Shown here: one piece after another, positions 57,642-64,000 of the stretch
Position numbering within the stretch: position 1 is the first letter of the stretch
How the letters are laid out: each line of letters begins with the position of its first letter
NCBI GenBank assembly: GCA_021324305.1
Contig: JAJPJI010000013.1
Location: 104,377-168,376, forward strand
Length of the DNA stretch: 64,000 nt
Direction of reading: 5' to 3'
Source of the DNA: Gammaproteobacteria bacterium
GTDB lineage: Bacteria > Pseudomonadota > Gammaproteobacteria > DSM-16500
Translations under genes and position numbers: made by a program
Notes under the pieces: model-generated
What the model saw: the letters and a program-made list of their open reading frames with translations, nothing else
Told to the model about the DNA's origin: nothing
Databases searched by the model: none

Positions 57642-57841
57642 CGGGCGCAAATCAGCCCGGCTCTAGGGCTCAACTCATTTTTACCTGCCTAATAGCTTTA
57701 GACACCCTATTAGGCACCACATGAAATAACAAAATACCCTGATCCAGTCAGAATTGATGCCTATAGATATCAACTCAATGTTGGTGTCTTTAGGCATCAA
57801 GACATGTTACCTGATTCGTTTAACTCACCCATATTCCTAAC

Positions 57842-57914
57842 TGCGACGATGCGCCTGACCACCTTGTTATGCTTATCGGGACGATGTAACGGGGTGGTCA
57901 GGCGCATCGTCGCA
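57842..57914. repeat. Variable-arm hairpin 2
   Basis: A 22-bp perfect stem (57842-57863 / 57893-57914), prolonged by six pairs including two G-T. Inner pair GACCACC / GGTGGTC, outer arms TGCGACGATGCGCCT / AGGCGCATCGTCGCA. Loop core TTATCGGGACGATGT, which folds as ATCG-GGA-CGAT. Confidence 0.87.
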
Positions 57915-57963
57915 AAGTGAATCGCTTGAAACCTGCATGGTTATTGGGTTTTCTTTCGAAGCT

Positions 57964-57984
57964 GTCCGGATTGAAAATCCGGAC
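57964..57984. repeat. 9-bp hairpin with GAA loop
   Basis: GTCCGGATT (57964-57972) and AATCCGGAC (57976-57984) pair perfectly around GAA. Not part of the variable-arm family. Confidence 0.7.
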
Positions 57985-58204
57985 GGTAAAGAACAAAATT
58001 TCAACAATTTTATTAACAAAGATAGAGTGCCTATTTAATTTTGCATCTCTTCCAACCCAATTAGCCGTAACAACGTCACAATCCTCACCCAACTTCAAAA
58101 TCCAAAGTAACAAAACCGTAACTTGTGACAGAAAACTCGTAACATTACAAAGTTAATCTTTATTCCAGATAGTGTTCCCAAACATAAAATTCCTGCACTA
58201 ATCA

Positions 58205-58271
58205 GCATGCACGTTTGACCATCCAATCATGTTTATCGGTACGATGTGAGTGGGTGGTCAAACGTGCATGC
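58205..58271. repeat. Variable-arm hairpin 3
   Basis: A 21-bp stem with one G-T pair (58205-58225 / 58251-58271). Inner pair GACCATC / GGTGGTC, outer arms GCATGCACGTTT / AAACGTGCATGC. Loop core TTATCGGTACGATGT, differing from hairpin 2 at one base. Confidence 0.87.
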
Positions 58272-58317
58272 ATGATTGTTTGCGTAGATAAGTGAATAAT
58301 TGATTTAATGAATAGCA

Positions 58318-58354
58318 CGGAAAATCCCCGGAATTCACTTCCGGAGATTTTCCG
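58318..58354. repeat. Compound hairpin near the DUF3631 stop
   Basis: CGGAAAATC (58318-58326) pairs with GATTTTCCG (58346-58354) and CCGGAA (58328-58333) with TTCCGG (58339-58344), separated by one mismatch, around TTCAC. It shares the TTTTCCGG word with the palindromes at 59988-60025. It lies 49 bp past the DUF3631 stop and may terminate that transcript. Confidence 0.6.
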
Positions 58355-58402
58355 GTCAAAGTTACGGATAAAAAACGTAACTAAAACCTATCTAGTAACA
58401 CT

Positions 58403-59683
58403 CTACATATGATCATTCATGCTTTGTGACGTTGTTACGCTTGAATAACCAGAAAGATAACGTGAAAAAGCATCAGCAAACTGTAAAAACAAATATCCTT
58501 TTGCCGTTGTTGCTCCTAATCGAATTGTATTACTAACAATACCAAATTCCTTCAAACGACTGGCTACTTGCCGTGGCGTAATAGACTGCCCACGATTATA
58601 AGTTGCCCAGGGCTTTTCCACGTCGCTGCAAAGTCCCGCAATCAGATCAGCAGTTGAGATACGATCCGTCTGTTTAGTTTCAATGATCTCCTCAATATCA
58701 GCCAAAAGCTCTATACTCAAACTCTGTGATCGTTCAACACCACCAGATATTTTTATTGCTGCAGCGCGCGCACTCTTAGCCCACTCATCACTCGCAACTT
58801 CAGCAATTGCAAGTAATGGCTCCCAATTATCTTGTGCTCTATCATTGAGACAATCGGGCAACATTGACTTTGCCACCCGAACAATATGGGAGTAATCATA
58901 AGCAAATCGAGCCAGCTTAGATGCCATTCTCTGAAACAAATCCGCCTCCGCATGTCGTAGTCTCTCAACTGCTTCATCCGGTTTTCTGCGTCGTAATTCC
59001 AGTTCAATTGCTCTATCCATAATGGTGTCAGAGAGCCTGCCAATCCCAGCTAGTGCTTTCGCACCCCAAACAAAAAATGTTTTTGGTACAAACTCTTCAC
59101 CTACTGCCCGCACAATCATTGCAGAATCGCGAGTATGACCACAATTAATCAAGCCTCGTAATTCCTCATTTTCACGCATAAACGTATCGGCTTCATCTAT
59201 CAAGAGAGTTGGATGCCATAAATCAATCGAACGAAATAATGCAGCCGGCGTAATATTAGAAGCTGCCAAAGGACGATTGACGAGTTTACTCAGCAAAAAG
59301 AGCAACTGACTTTTTCCACAGCGTTTTTCAGGTGCTGTGATGATAGCTAGCGGCGCTACTTGAATTACATCAATAAACCAAGTCATTGCAACCCAAAGTG
59401 TCACCGCTATCACTGTTTCATTTTGGCAGACAATAAAACGTCTGACAGTCGTTGCAATTTCATCAAGCAACTCAGATGGTGTGATAGGCTCATTCCATAG
59501 CTCAATCTCCTCATATGGAGCAGATGTGTCAGTTTGTGTATTAGTTTGTGCATTCTTTACCAACTTATCCAATGTTGCAGGCCGTATACTTAAACCTTCA
59601 GCACTAGCAATTCTAACGCGATCATACGCAATCGGAGAAAGCTCGGCCAATTTACGAATAATTTCTATTTCTTGAATATTCAT
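58403..59683 (-). CDS. DUF3631 ATPase of genomic islands, primase part absent
   Basis: A 426-residue protein. The ATPase core has PLAIITAPEKRCGKSQLLFLLS (Walker A-like, about 131-152), LLIDEADTFM (Walker B) and FFVWGAKALAGIGRLSDTIMDRAIELELRR, leading into the DUF3631 domain. DUF3631 proteins on islands and satellites normally follow a Toprim/primase domain, and here the N-terminus (about 1-75) has none. It probably acts as a helicase or loader in element replication. It is downstream of alpA on the same strand (12 bp gap), so both form one operon. Confidence 0.82.
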   Translation of the reverse strand: MNIQEIEIIRKLAELSPIAYDRVRIASAEGLSIRPATLDKLVKNAQTNTQTDTSAPYEEIELWNEPITPSELLDEIATTVRRFIVCQNETVIAVTLWVAMTWFIDVIQVAPLAIITAPEKRCGKSQLLFLLSKLVNRPLAASNITPAALFRSIDLWHPTLLIDEADTFMRENEELRGLINCGHTRDSAMIVRAVGEEFVPKTFFVWGAKALAGIGRLSDTIMDRAIELELRRRKPDEAVERLRHAEADLFQRMASKLARFAYDYSHIVRVAKSMLPDCLNDRAQDNWEPLLAIAEVASDEWAKSARAAAIKISGGVERSQSLSIELLADIEEIIETKQTDRISTADLIAGLCSDVEKPWATYNRGQSITPRQVASRLKEFGIVSNTIRLGATTAKGYLFLQFADAFSRYLSGYSSVTTSQSMNDHM

Positions 59684-59695
59684 AATGGTTTCTCC

Positions 59696-59908
59696 TTAAA
59701 CATTTTCTCTACTGGCATTAACACGCTCTTGTATCCAAGCATCAATTTCTGACGCCAGCCAACCAACGGCTCGTCCACCACCTAAATCAATAGGTGGTGG
59801 AAAGGTTCCGGCAGCAATGCGAGCGTAAATAGTGGAGCGCGAAAGTCCTGTCCGCGATTCAACTTGTTTGCGACGTAAAATAATAAAAGATGGGCTTTCT
59901 TTAGTCAT
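59696..59908 (-). CDS. AlpA-family HTH regulator/excisionase
   Basis: A 70-residue MerR-like winged HTH of the AlpA family: ILRRKQVESRTGLSRSTIYARIAAGTFPPPIDLGGGRAVGWLASEIDAWI. The start at 59908 is the second of two adjacent ATGs and is best spaced from AGGAG. AlpA proteins control integrase or excision in P4-like islands. It leads the alpA-DUF3631 operon, downstream of palindromes at 59988-60025 that may be its operator. Confidence 0.92.
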   Translation of the reverse strand: MTKESPSFIILRRKQVESRTGLSRSTIYARIAAGTFPPPIDLGGGRAVGWLASEIDAWIQERVNASRENV

Positions 59909-60196
59909 CATTTGCTCCTAACAGAATAATTAGGAAGTCATGATAAAAATACTCAATAATAACTACGAGGCAGATGAAAAATTTTTATTTTTCCGGAAAA
60001 ATTTTTCCGCATTATTTTCCGGAAATTTAGAGAAGGATTAATTGGCAAATCTATGCAATATAGCTAGTCTCAAAAAAATACTCATGTAATTATTTAGTTA
60101 AAAAGAAAATATCATACCCAGCGGCATTGAAAACACACAATTTAATCAATCACAGATTATGTAGTGTATAATTATTATAAAGCCAGAAGGATATTG
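59909..60196. other. 288-bp divergent control region
   Basis: AT-rich spacer between alpA (-) and the Cys-rich gene (+). It contains the TTCCGGAA palindromes at 59988-60025 and promoter-like TATAAT words near 60168. No gene. Confidence 0.5.
59988..60025. promoter_or_regulatory. Paired TTCCGGAA palindromes upstream of alpA
   Basis: TTTTTCCGGAAAAA (59988-60001) is a perfect 14-bp palindrome and TTTCCGGAAA (60016-60025) a second. A half-site TTTTTCCG lies between them. They sit about 80-117 bp upstream of alpA. Probably an operator for AlpA or another island regulator. Confidence 0.55.
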
Positions 60197-60661
60197 ATGA
60201 TGTACAATTTTATATTGATAATCACTTTGGCCCTCATTCCAGTAACAACGCTTGCTGATTCCGCTGACAATCAAATAACTGAGGAAAGTTATCTTTCAAA
60301 TGTCGGTAATTGCCCGTGCCCCTATAACACGGATAAGGCAGGAAATCTATGCGGTAAACGCAGTGCGTGGTGTCGATCAGGAGGCGATACTCCTGAATGT
60401 GACGTTACTAAAATTACCAATCAACTTAAAGAAGAGTGCAATGAGACTGTAACAACATCTCCCGCTCCATATAATAATCAAATCTCCGAAGATGAGTACC
60501 TTGCACATATTGGAAATTGTCCGTGTCCCTATAACATAGACAAGGCAGGAAATCTATGCGGAAAGCGTAGCGCCTGGTGTAGACCTGGAGGATACTCACC
60601 CGCATGTGACTTAACTAAAATACCACAAGAAATAATCGAGGATTGTAAGTACAATAAATAA
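60197..60661 (+). CDS. Secreted Cys-rich protein with two tandem repeats (island)
   Basis: A 154-residue protein with a signal peptide (about 1-19, ending TLA) and two ~60-residue repeats of high identity. Each contains NCPCPYN.DKAGNLCGKRSAWCR.GG followed by P.CD.TKI. The CPCPY...CGKRSA motif occurs in many uncharacterised bacterial proteins, often with one copy. AGAAGG precedes the first of two ATGs. Eight Cys per repeat pair suggest disulfides and an extracytoplasmic place. Function unknown. Unrelated in sequence to the Cys-rich pair at 28 kb. Confidence 0.78.
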   Translation: MMYNFILIITLALIPVTTLADSADNQITEESYLSNVGNCPCPYNTDKAGNLCGKRSAWCRSGGDTPECDVTKITNQLKEECNETVTTSPAPYNNQISEDEYLAHIGNCPCPYNIDKAGNLCGKRSAWCRPGGYSPACDLTKIPQEIIEDCKYNK

Positions 60662-60678
60662 TCAGAAGTTAAATTTTA

Positions 60679-61563
60679 TTATTTCTTCTTTTGTTCTGTC
60701 ATTTCAGCGATAGCAAGAGATTCAAGTTGTTTACGTGATATATCAGTTAATAGAAATTGGGTAAGTGGCCTGGTTGTTTTGCGGATAGTTTCTTCCCCAC
60801 GGTCCCCAGAAACAAAAATAGCATCTGCCATTACTCGATAAGGTATGCTTGTTTTCTGTTCGCGTGCCCAGATGTTGAGATCAATAAATGGAAGCACACC
60901 TAGCCGGTACCAACTTTGAAAATTAGTGTTTTTGTAAAGATCGATATCTTCAATTTTTACTGACATTGATTCACGACAGTGTTTTAGATAATTTTTAAAA
61001 TCTTCGATTAACAGATTATCTGGTACCCCGAGATCGATCCATGCAACATCCCAGAACTCCTCAAAACGAATTGATGAATTGCCAAGTTTATAAATTGATT
61101 CATTGCCATAAGAAGGTGCATTGACATAATCACCTTCCTGTTCGTTAAAAGCATGATCCCAAAATTGTTGCGCAGTTTCTAATTTGATTGGGCAAATTGT
61201 CTTAGCAACGAGAGCATAATCCATAAGCGATATAGATCGTATACCAGAATGAGATCGATTTTCTGAAAATAATCTTTGAAATGGTTGAATACCTTCAAAA
61301 TCCTTCCAGATATCATTGGTCATTATATCTATGATTGGATTGTCTCTCAGTACCTTCAGGAATCTATCGAAATATGTTATTAGATTGTCTTCATAAGGTT
61401 CTTCATCAAAAATAAAATCATGATAATTACCACATCTCGCTAGAGAATAGCGTCCATCAATTTGCTGATACCAACCTACAGCAGTTAAATTTTTAGCTCC
61501 TTCATATTTTTCTAGCCGAAACCAATCTGGCAACTCTGAAACGTGCTTTATTCTTTTCGTCAT
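60679..61563 (-). CDS. DUF6387-type island protein
   Basis: A 294-residue protein beginning MTKRIKHVSELPDWFRLEKYEGAKNL, a start typical of the DUF6387 family found beside P4-type integrases. The body has FLLTDISRKQLESLAIAEM near the end and no catalytic motif I can name. Its ATG shares one base with the integrase stop (TAATG), so the two genes are translationally coupled. Possibly a partner in integration or in element maintenance. The family name is from memory of pattern, so moderate certainty. Confidence 0.7.
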   Translation of the reverse strand: MTKRIKHVSELPDWFRLEKYEGAKNLTAVGWYQQIDGRYSLARCGNYHDFIFDEEPYEDNLITYFDRFLKVLRDNPIIDIMTNDIWKDFEGIQPFQRLFSENRSHSGIRSISLMDYALVAKTICPIKLETAQQFWDHAFNEQEGDYVNAPSYGNESIYKLGNSSIRFEEFWDVAWIDLGVPDNLLIEDFKNYLKHCRESMSVKIEDIDLYKNTNFQSWYRLGVLPFIDLNIWAREQKTSIPYRVMADAIFVSGDRGEETIRKTTRPLTQFLLTDISRKQLESLAIAEMTEQKKK

Positions 61564-62765
61564 TATTGTTTTTCTTCTGTTTTTGACTGCATCAACCCAT
61601 CCAAATAATCCGCCCAATACTGCATCATCTTTCTGCGCTCCGGCAAATATTCCGCATAATTGTAGGCAGCACGAATATCATTTCGCTCGGAATGGGCTAA
61701 CTGTCTTTCAATCGCATCACGATTCCAACCTTGCTCATTTAACAGCGTAGACGCCATACTGCGAAAGCCATGCCCTGTCATTTCATCAGACGTATAACCA
61801 AGGCGACGAAGCGCACCTGTTACTGTATTCTCTGACATAGGACGATGAATCGTACGTACACCGGTAAAAACGTATTTACCATGTCCAGTAAGCGATTCAA
61901 CTTCTTTCAAGATAGCTATTGCTTGCATTGAAAGCGGCACAATATGTACCGATCGCATTTTCATTTTCTCAGCAGGAATACGCCACTCTGCGTTTTCAAA
62001 ATTAATCTCTTTCCATTCTGCTTTACGTAATTCTCCAGGACGAACAAAAACCAGCGGCGCCAATCGTAATGCACATTTGGTGACAAAGAAACCTTTGTAA
62101 TCATTTATTGCACGTAACAAATCGCCAATCGCTTTGGGATCAGTAATAGAAGCAAGATGACGCTTTTTAACAGGCTCTAATGCGCCACGCAAATCAGCCG
62201 AAGGATCGCGCTCAGCGCGCCCGGTTGCAATCGCATAACGAAACACCTGGCTGACATTTTGATGCGCTCGATGCGCTGTCTCAATCGCGCCGCGATTTTC
62301 TATCCGTCGCAGCGCCGCTAGAATTTCCGGCGCCATGATTTCAGAAATTGGTCGCTTGCCAATCCACGGAAATATATCTACTTCCAATCGGCGTAAAATG
62401 CGTTCACCATGCACAGGTGTCCAGCGTGAAGAAAATTTTGCGTACCATTCGCGCGCCACAGGTTCAAAACTATTTTCACCTGCCAAGACTTTTGAGCGTT
62501 TAGTTAATTGTTTTAGCAAACCGGGATCTGTCCCATTGGCAACCAGCTTGCGTGATTGCTCGCGGCGTTCACGCGCCTTTGCGAGTGTGATATCGGGGTA
62601 CACACCCAACGCCAACAGCTTCTCTTTCCTATTGAACTGATATTTAAACCGCCAATACTTCGAACCGTTGGGATGAACGAGTAAATATAACCCTCTCCCA
62701 TCAGACAGCTTATAAGCTTTCTCTTTAGGTTTTGCAGTACGCACCTTGGTATCCGTGAGCAGCAC
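61563..62765 (-). CDS. P4-type tyrosine integrase
   Basis: A 400-residue site-specific recombinase. It has an N-terminal arm-binding domain (DUF4102: LTDTKVRTAKPKEKAYKLSDGRGLYLLV) and a core-binding domain. The catalytic domain has the first Arg in VRPGELRKAEW, HGFRSMASTLLNE (His-x-x-Arg), the second His in LAHSERNDIRAAYNYAEY and the nucleophile Tyr in the same segment. The start is GTG with GGGAG upstream. It lies 165 bp from the ssrA 3' end, its evident attachment site. TATACCCC boxes at 62794 lie upstream. Confidence 0.95.
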   Translation of the reverse strand: MLLTDTKVRTAKPKEKAYKLSDGRGLYLLVHPNGSKYWRFKYQFNRKEKLLALGVYPDITLAKARERREQSRKLVANGTDPGLLKQLTKRSKVLAGENSFEPVAREWYAKFSSRWTPVHGERILRRLEVDIFPWIGKRPISEIMAPEILAALRRIENRGAIETAHRAHQNVSQVFRYAIATGRAERDPSADLRGALEPVKKRHLASITDPKAIGDLLRAINDYKGFFVTKCALRLAPLVFVRPGELRKAEWKEINFENAEWRIPAEKMKMRSVHIVPLSMQAIAILKEVESLTGHGKYVFTGVRTIHRPMSENTVTGALRRLGYTSDEMTGHGFRSMASTLLNEQGWNRDAIERQLAHSERNDIRAAYNYAEYLPERRKMMQYWADYLDGLMQSKTEEKQ

Positions 62766-62793
62766 GGGGTATCTCCCTTTTCAATGCACGAAA

Positions 62794-62812
62794 TATACCC
62801 CTCGTATACCCC
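62794..62812 (-). promoter_or_regulatory. Paired TATACCCC boxes upstream of the integrase
   Basis: TATACCCC occurs at 62794-62801 and 62805-62812, an 11-bp period, 29-47 bp from the integrase start. Similar pairs occur in the end repeats at 53850 and in the 55702 copy. A control element of the integrase is likely. Confidence 0.5.
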
Positions 62813-62929
62813 GACATAGGTCGGCTTATAGGGGTTTTCTTAGGAATCAGTCGGAAGAAGGGTAAGACGAAATTTCTTATTTATCAAGGGGTTTAAGACG
62901 TTCTTGGAACACTCAAGAATTTATAATTA

Positions 62930-63332
62930 TGGAGGCGGCGGGAATTGAACCCGCGTCCGCGAACCCTCTACTATCGGGTCTACATGCTTATCCAGTCATT
63001 TAGTCTAGCCACTTCACCACCGGCCGGAAGGTTGTAAAAGCGGCGAGTCCTATTTGATTTAGCAGTCTGATCTCGGACAGATCAAACAGCGAGCTTGTAA
63101 GCTATGACCACCCTAGCCCGCTTTCGCGAGCATCCGCCCGTACAAGCACGGTCGGTGGATGGGCTAATGCTGTTTTTTAGGCAGCTAACGCTAGTTTTTG
63201 GAATCTAACGTCGTTTTTAGCGATGCGTTTTGATTTGGCATCTATATGTTTTGTAACATTTTTTACGAGGTTAGCTACATCCTCGGCATGCACCTCAAGC
63301 TTCGTAATCCACGTCGAAACCAGGTCGCCCCC
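62930..63332 (-). ncRNA. ssrA: Transfer-messenger RNA
   Basis: tmRNA rescues stalled ribosomes and tags their products. The 5' end GGGGGCG pairs with CGCCTCC at the 3' end (one G-T). The T-arm GCGGGTTCAATTCCCGC and the 5' GACCTGGTTTCGACG are canonical. The tag frame (63221-63177) reads AKNDVRFQKLALAA then TAA, ending with the usual LAA. CCA is not encoded after the discriminator A (the next bases are TAA). The island joins exactly at this 3' end. Confidence 0.96.
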
Positions 63333-63660
63333 ATTTAAAATTATAGTCCATTAAACGGCTTGTTTATTAAAACAGACTTAGCAAATCTTATCAGTCCTGC
63401 AGAGAATATCAAGAATCCAGGATTCGGATTTTGCAACGGCGCGACGACGCCTGGTGTATGCCGATCATCTGCTCAACTGGCATATCTTCGCGGCTGGATA
63501 ATGACATATGCGACATTTTTTCCTCCGGTTTTGTCAGGTACACTATTCAGAATGCCTTGTTTCGCTGCTGCCATCGATCAGAAACATATTAAACGGATTG
63601 CACCTGCAAACAGGAACGGATACGAGAATGCGGCATACTGGACCGCCAGGAAAGCAGACA
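63333..63660. other. 328-bp interval between ssrA and the TonB-like gene
   Basis: It holds the ssrA promoter on one side and the upstream region of the TonB-like gene on the other. An open frame crossing it has no family signature and overlaps the TonB-like gene in another phase, so it is not annotated. Confidence 0.5.
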
Positions 63661-64000
63661 ATGCAAAAAAGCATGACATACAGGATAATTCGCGACGGCT
63701 TTTGGTTGTCTCTGCTGCTGCATTTTTTATTATTCCTGAGCATATGCACTGTTGTCACCCTGCAGCCGGAAGAAGAGACGCCGCATAAATCCCCGCATTA
63801 TTTTGTGCCCTCCTACATGTATACCGGCTCGATCAAACCAACGGTACAACAGCACAATTCAACCGGCACACAAAGCAACCCGCTGCCAGACAATGCGAGC
63901 CTTGCGCAAAATACCGAAAACACGCCGCCCTCCAGAAGCAAAGCGGAAACGGAAACTGATCAGGGCGCGGTAAATATGGCGAACGCCGCCAGCACCCAGG
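63661..64000 (+). CDS. TonB/TolA-like membrane-anchored protein, 3' end outside window
   Basis: The first 113 codons are visible. They encode a short cytoplasmic tail, one transmembrane helix (FWLSLLLHFLLFLSICTVVTL) and a Pro/Thr/Gln/Asn-rich periplasmic stretch. This arrangement is typical of TonB or TolA N-termini. AGGAAA precedes the ATG. Such proteins pass inner-membrane energy to the outer membrane. The diagnostic C-terminal domain is beyond the window, so the call is provisional. Confidence 0.6.
   Translation, partial: MQKSMTYRIIRDGFWLSLLLHFLLFLSICTVVTLQPEEETPHKSPHYFVPSYMYTGSIKPTVQQHNSTGTQSNPLPDNASLAQNTENTPPSRSKAETETDQGAVNMANAASTQ

Larger units (their letters stand above)
57558..58402. 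other. 845-bp structured non-coding region of the island
   Basis: No gene is supported on either strand. The region is bounded by the convergent ends of the DUF6088-type gene and the DUF3631 gene. It contains three related long hairpins (57577-57641, 57842-57914, 58205-58271) and two other hairpins (57964-57984, 58318-58354). CGTAAC/GTTACG motifs recur across its right half. Origin-like, terminator-like or RNA-gene functions are possible. Confidence 0.7.
58066..58439. repeat. Cluster of CGTAAC / GTTACG motifs
   Basis: CGTAAC occurs at 58066, 58117, 58138 and 58376, and GTTACG at 58361 and 58434, with further GTAAC at 58107 and 58395. The density in an AT-rich, gene-poor stretch next to a replication-type ATPase is iteron-like. 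The motif is short, so chance is not excluded. Confidence 0.4.

Noticed and set aside
57577..58271. Integron attC sites
   Set aside because: The hairpins lack the GTTRRRY/RYYYAAC core sites, have no bulged bases, and no integron integrase is present.
57577..58271. Simple rho-independent terminators
   Set aside because: No T-run follows any of the three stems, and two of them lie far from any gene end.
63106..63113. GACCACCC inside ssrA matching the hairpin-family stem
   Set aside because: An eight-base match without the rest of the element. Chance is sufficient.
63360..63788. 142-codon frame after ssrA
   Set aside because: No ribosome site or family, and it overlaps the TonB-like gene in another phase, which has a good start site.

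Overview
The window looks like a chromosome segment from a gammaproteobacterium of the order Legionellales, closest in flavour to Coxiellaceae or Aquicella-like intracellular or protist-associated bacteria. This placement is an inference. It rests on the gammaproteobacterial housekeeping clusters (rplM-rpsI-sspA-sspB, grpE-dnaK-dnaJ, greA-rlmE-ftsH-glmM, smpB/ratA/rnfH/bamE/fur/recN) combined with accessory genes that look host-directed: an F-box-like protein, a kinase-like protein and several orphan proteins of effector type.

Layout. 1-4 kb: a partial orphan, a GT2 glycosyltransferase, rsmI, then yraN-diaA-dolP. 4-11 kb: an orphan hybrid histidine kinase divergent from a one-module NRPS (C-A-T) and a separate serine hydrolase/thioesterase. 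11-16 kb: sspB, sspA, tRNA-Gln(CTG), rpsI, rplM, a secreted orphan and an HU protein with a basic tail. 15.5-24.4 kb: the minus-strand block glmM, ftsH, rlmE, greA, dnaJ, dnaK, grpE, with sigma-32-like promoters ahead of grpE and ftsH. 24.4-30.3 kb: nadK, a very long inverted repeat, recN, fur, two Cys-rich repeat paralogues, bamE, rnfH, ratA, smpB.

30.3-53.5 kb is an accessory stretch of mostly single-gene units. It holds secreted small proteins, a MscS channel, a kinase-like protein, a large secreted hydrolase, a GST, an SDR, a methyltransferase, a flavin monooxygenase, the F-box protein, a secreted fungal-type berberine-bridge oxidase, a decayed MarR regulator, a polysaccharide deacetylase, a TIKI/ChaN-like protein and a DODA dioxygenase.

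53.6-62.9 kb is an AT-rich genomic island inserted at the 3' end of ssrA (tmRNA, 62930-63332). It carries a P4-type integrase, a DUF6387-type protein, a Cys-rich secreted repeat protein, an AlpA regulator, a DUF3631 ATPase without a primase domain, and an orphan AbiEi/DUF6088-type regulator. It also carries a possible HEPN-like protein and a HipT-like kinase operon whose antitoxin fuses HipS and HipB. Three 27-bp-period repeats precede the hip operon, and two ~125-bp imperfect direct repeats flank it. The 845-bp gene-free part of the island (57558-58402) contains three long hairpins that share a conserved head but have different, fully self-complementary arms. It also contains CGTAAC motifs and further palindromes. 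This is the most unusual structure in the window. After ssrA a TonB-like gene begins and runs off the end.
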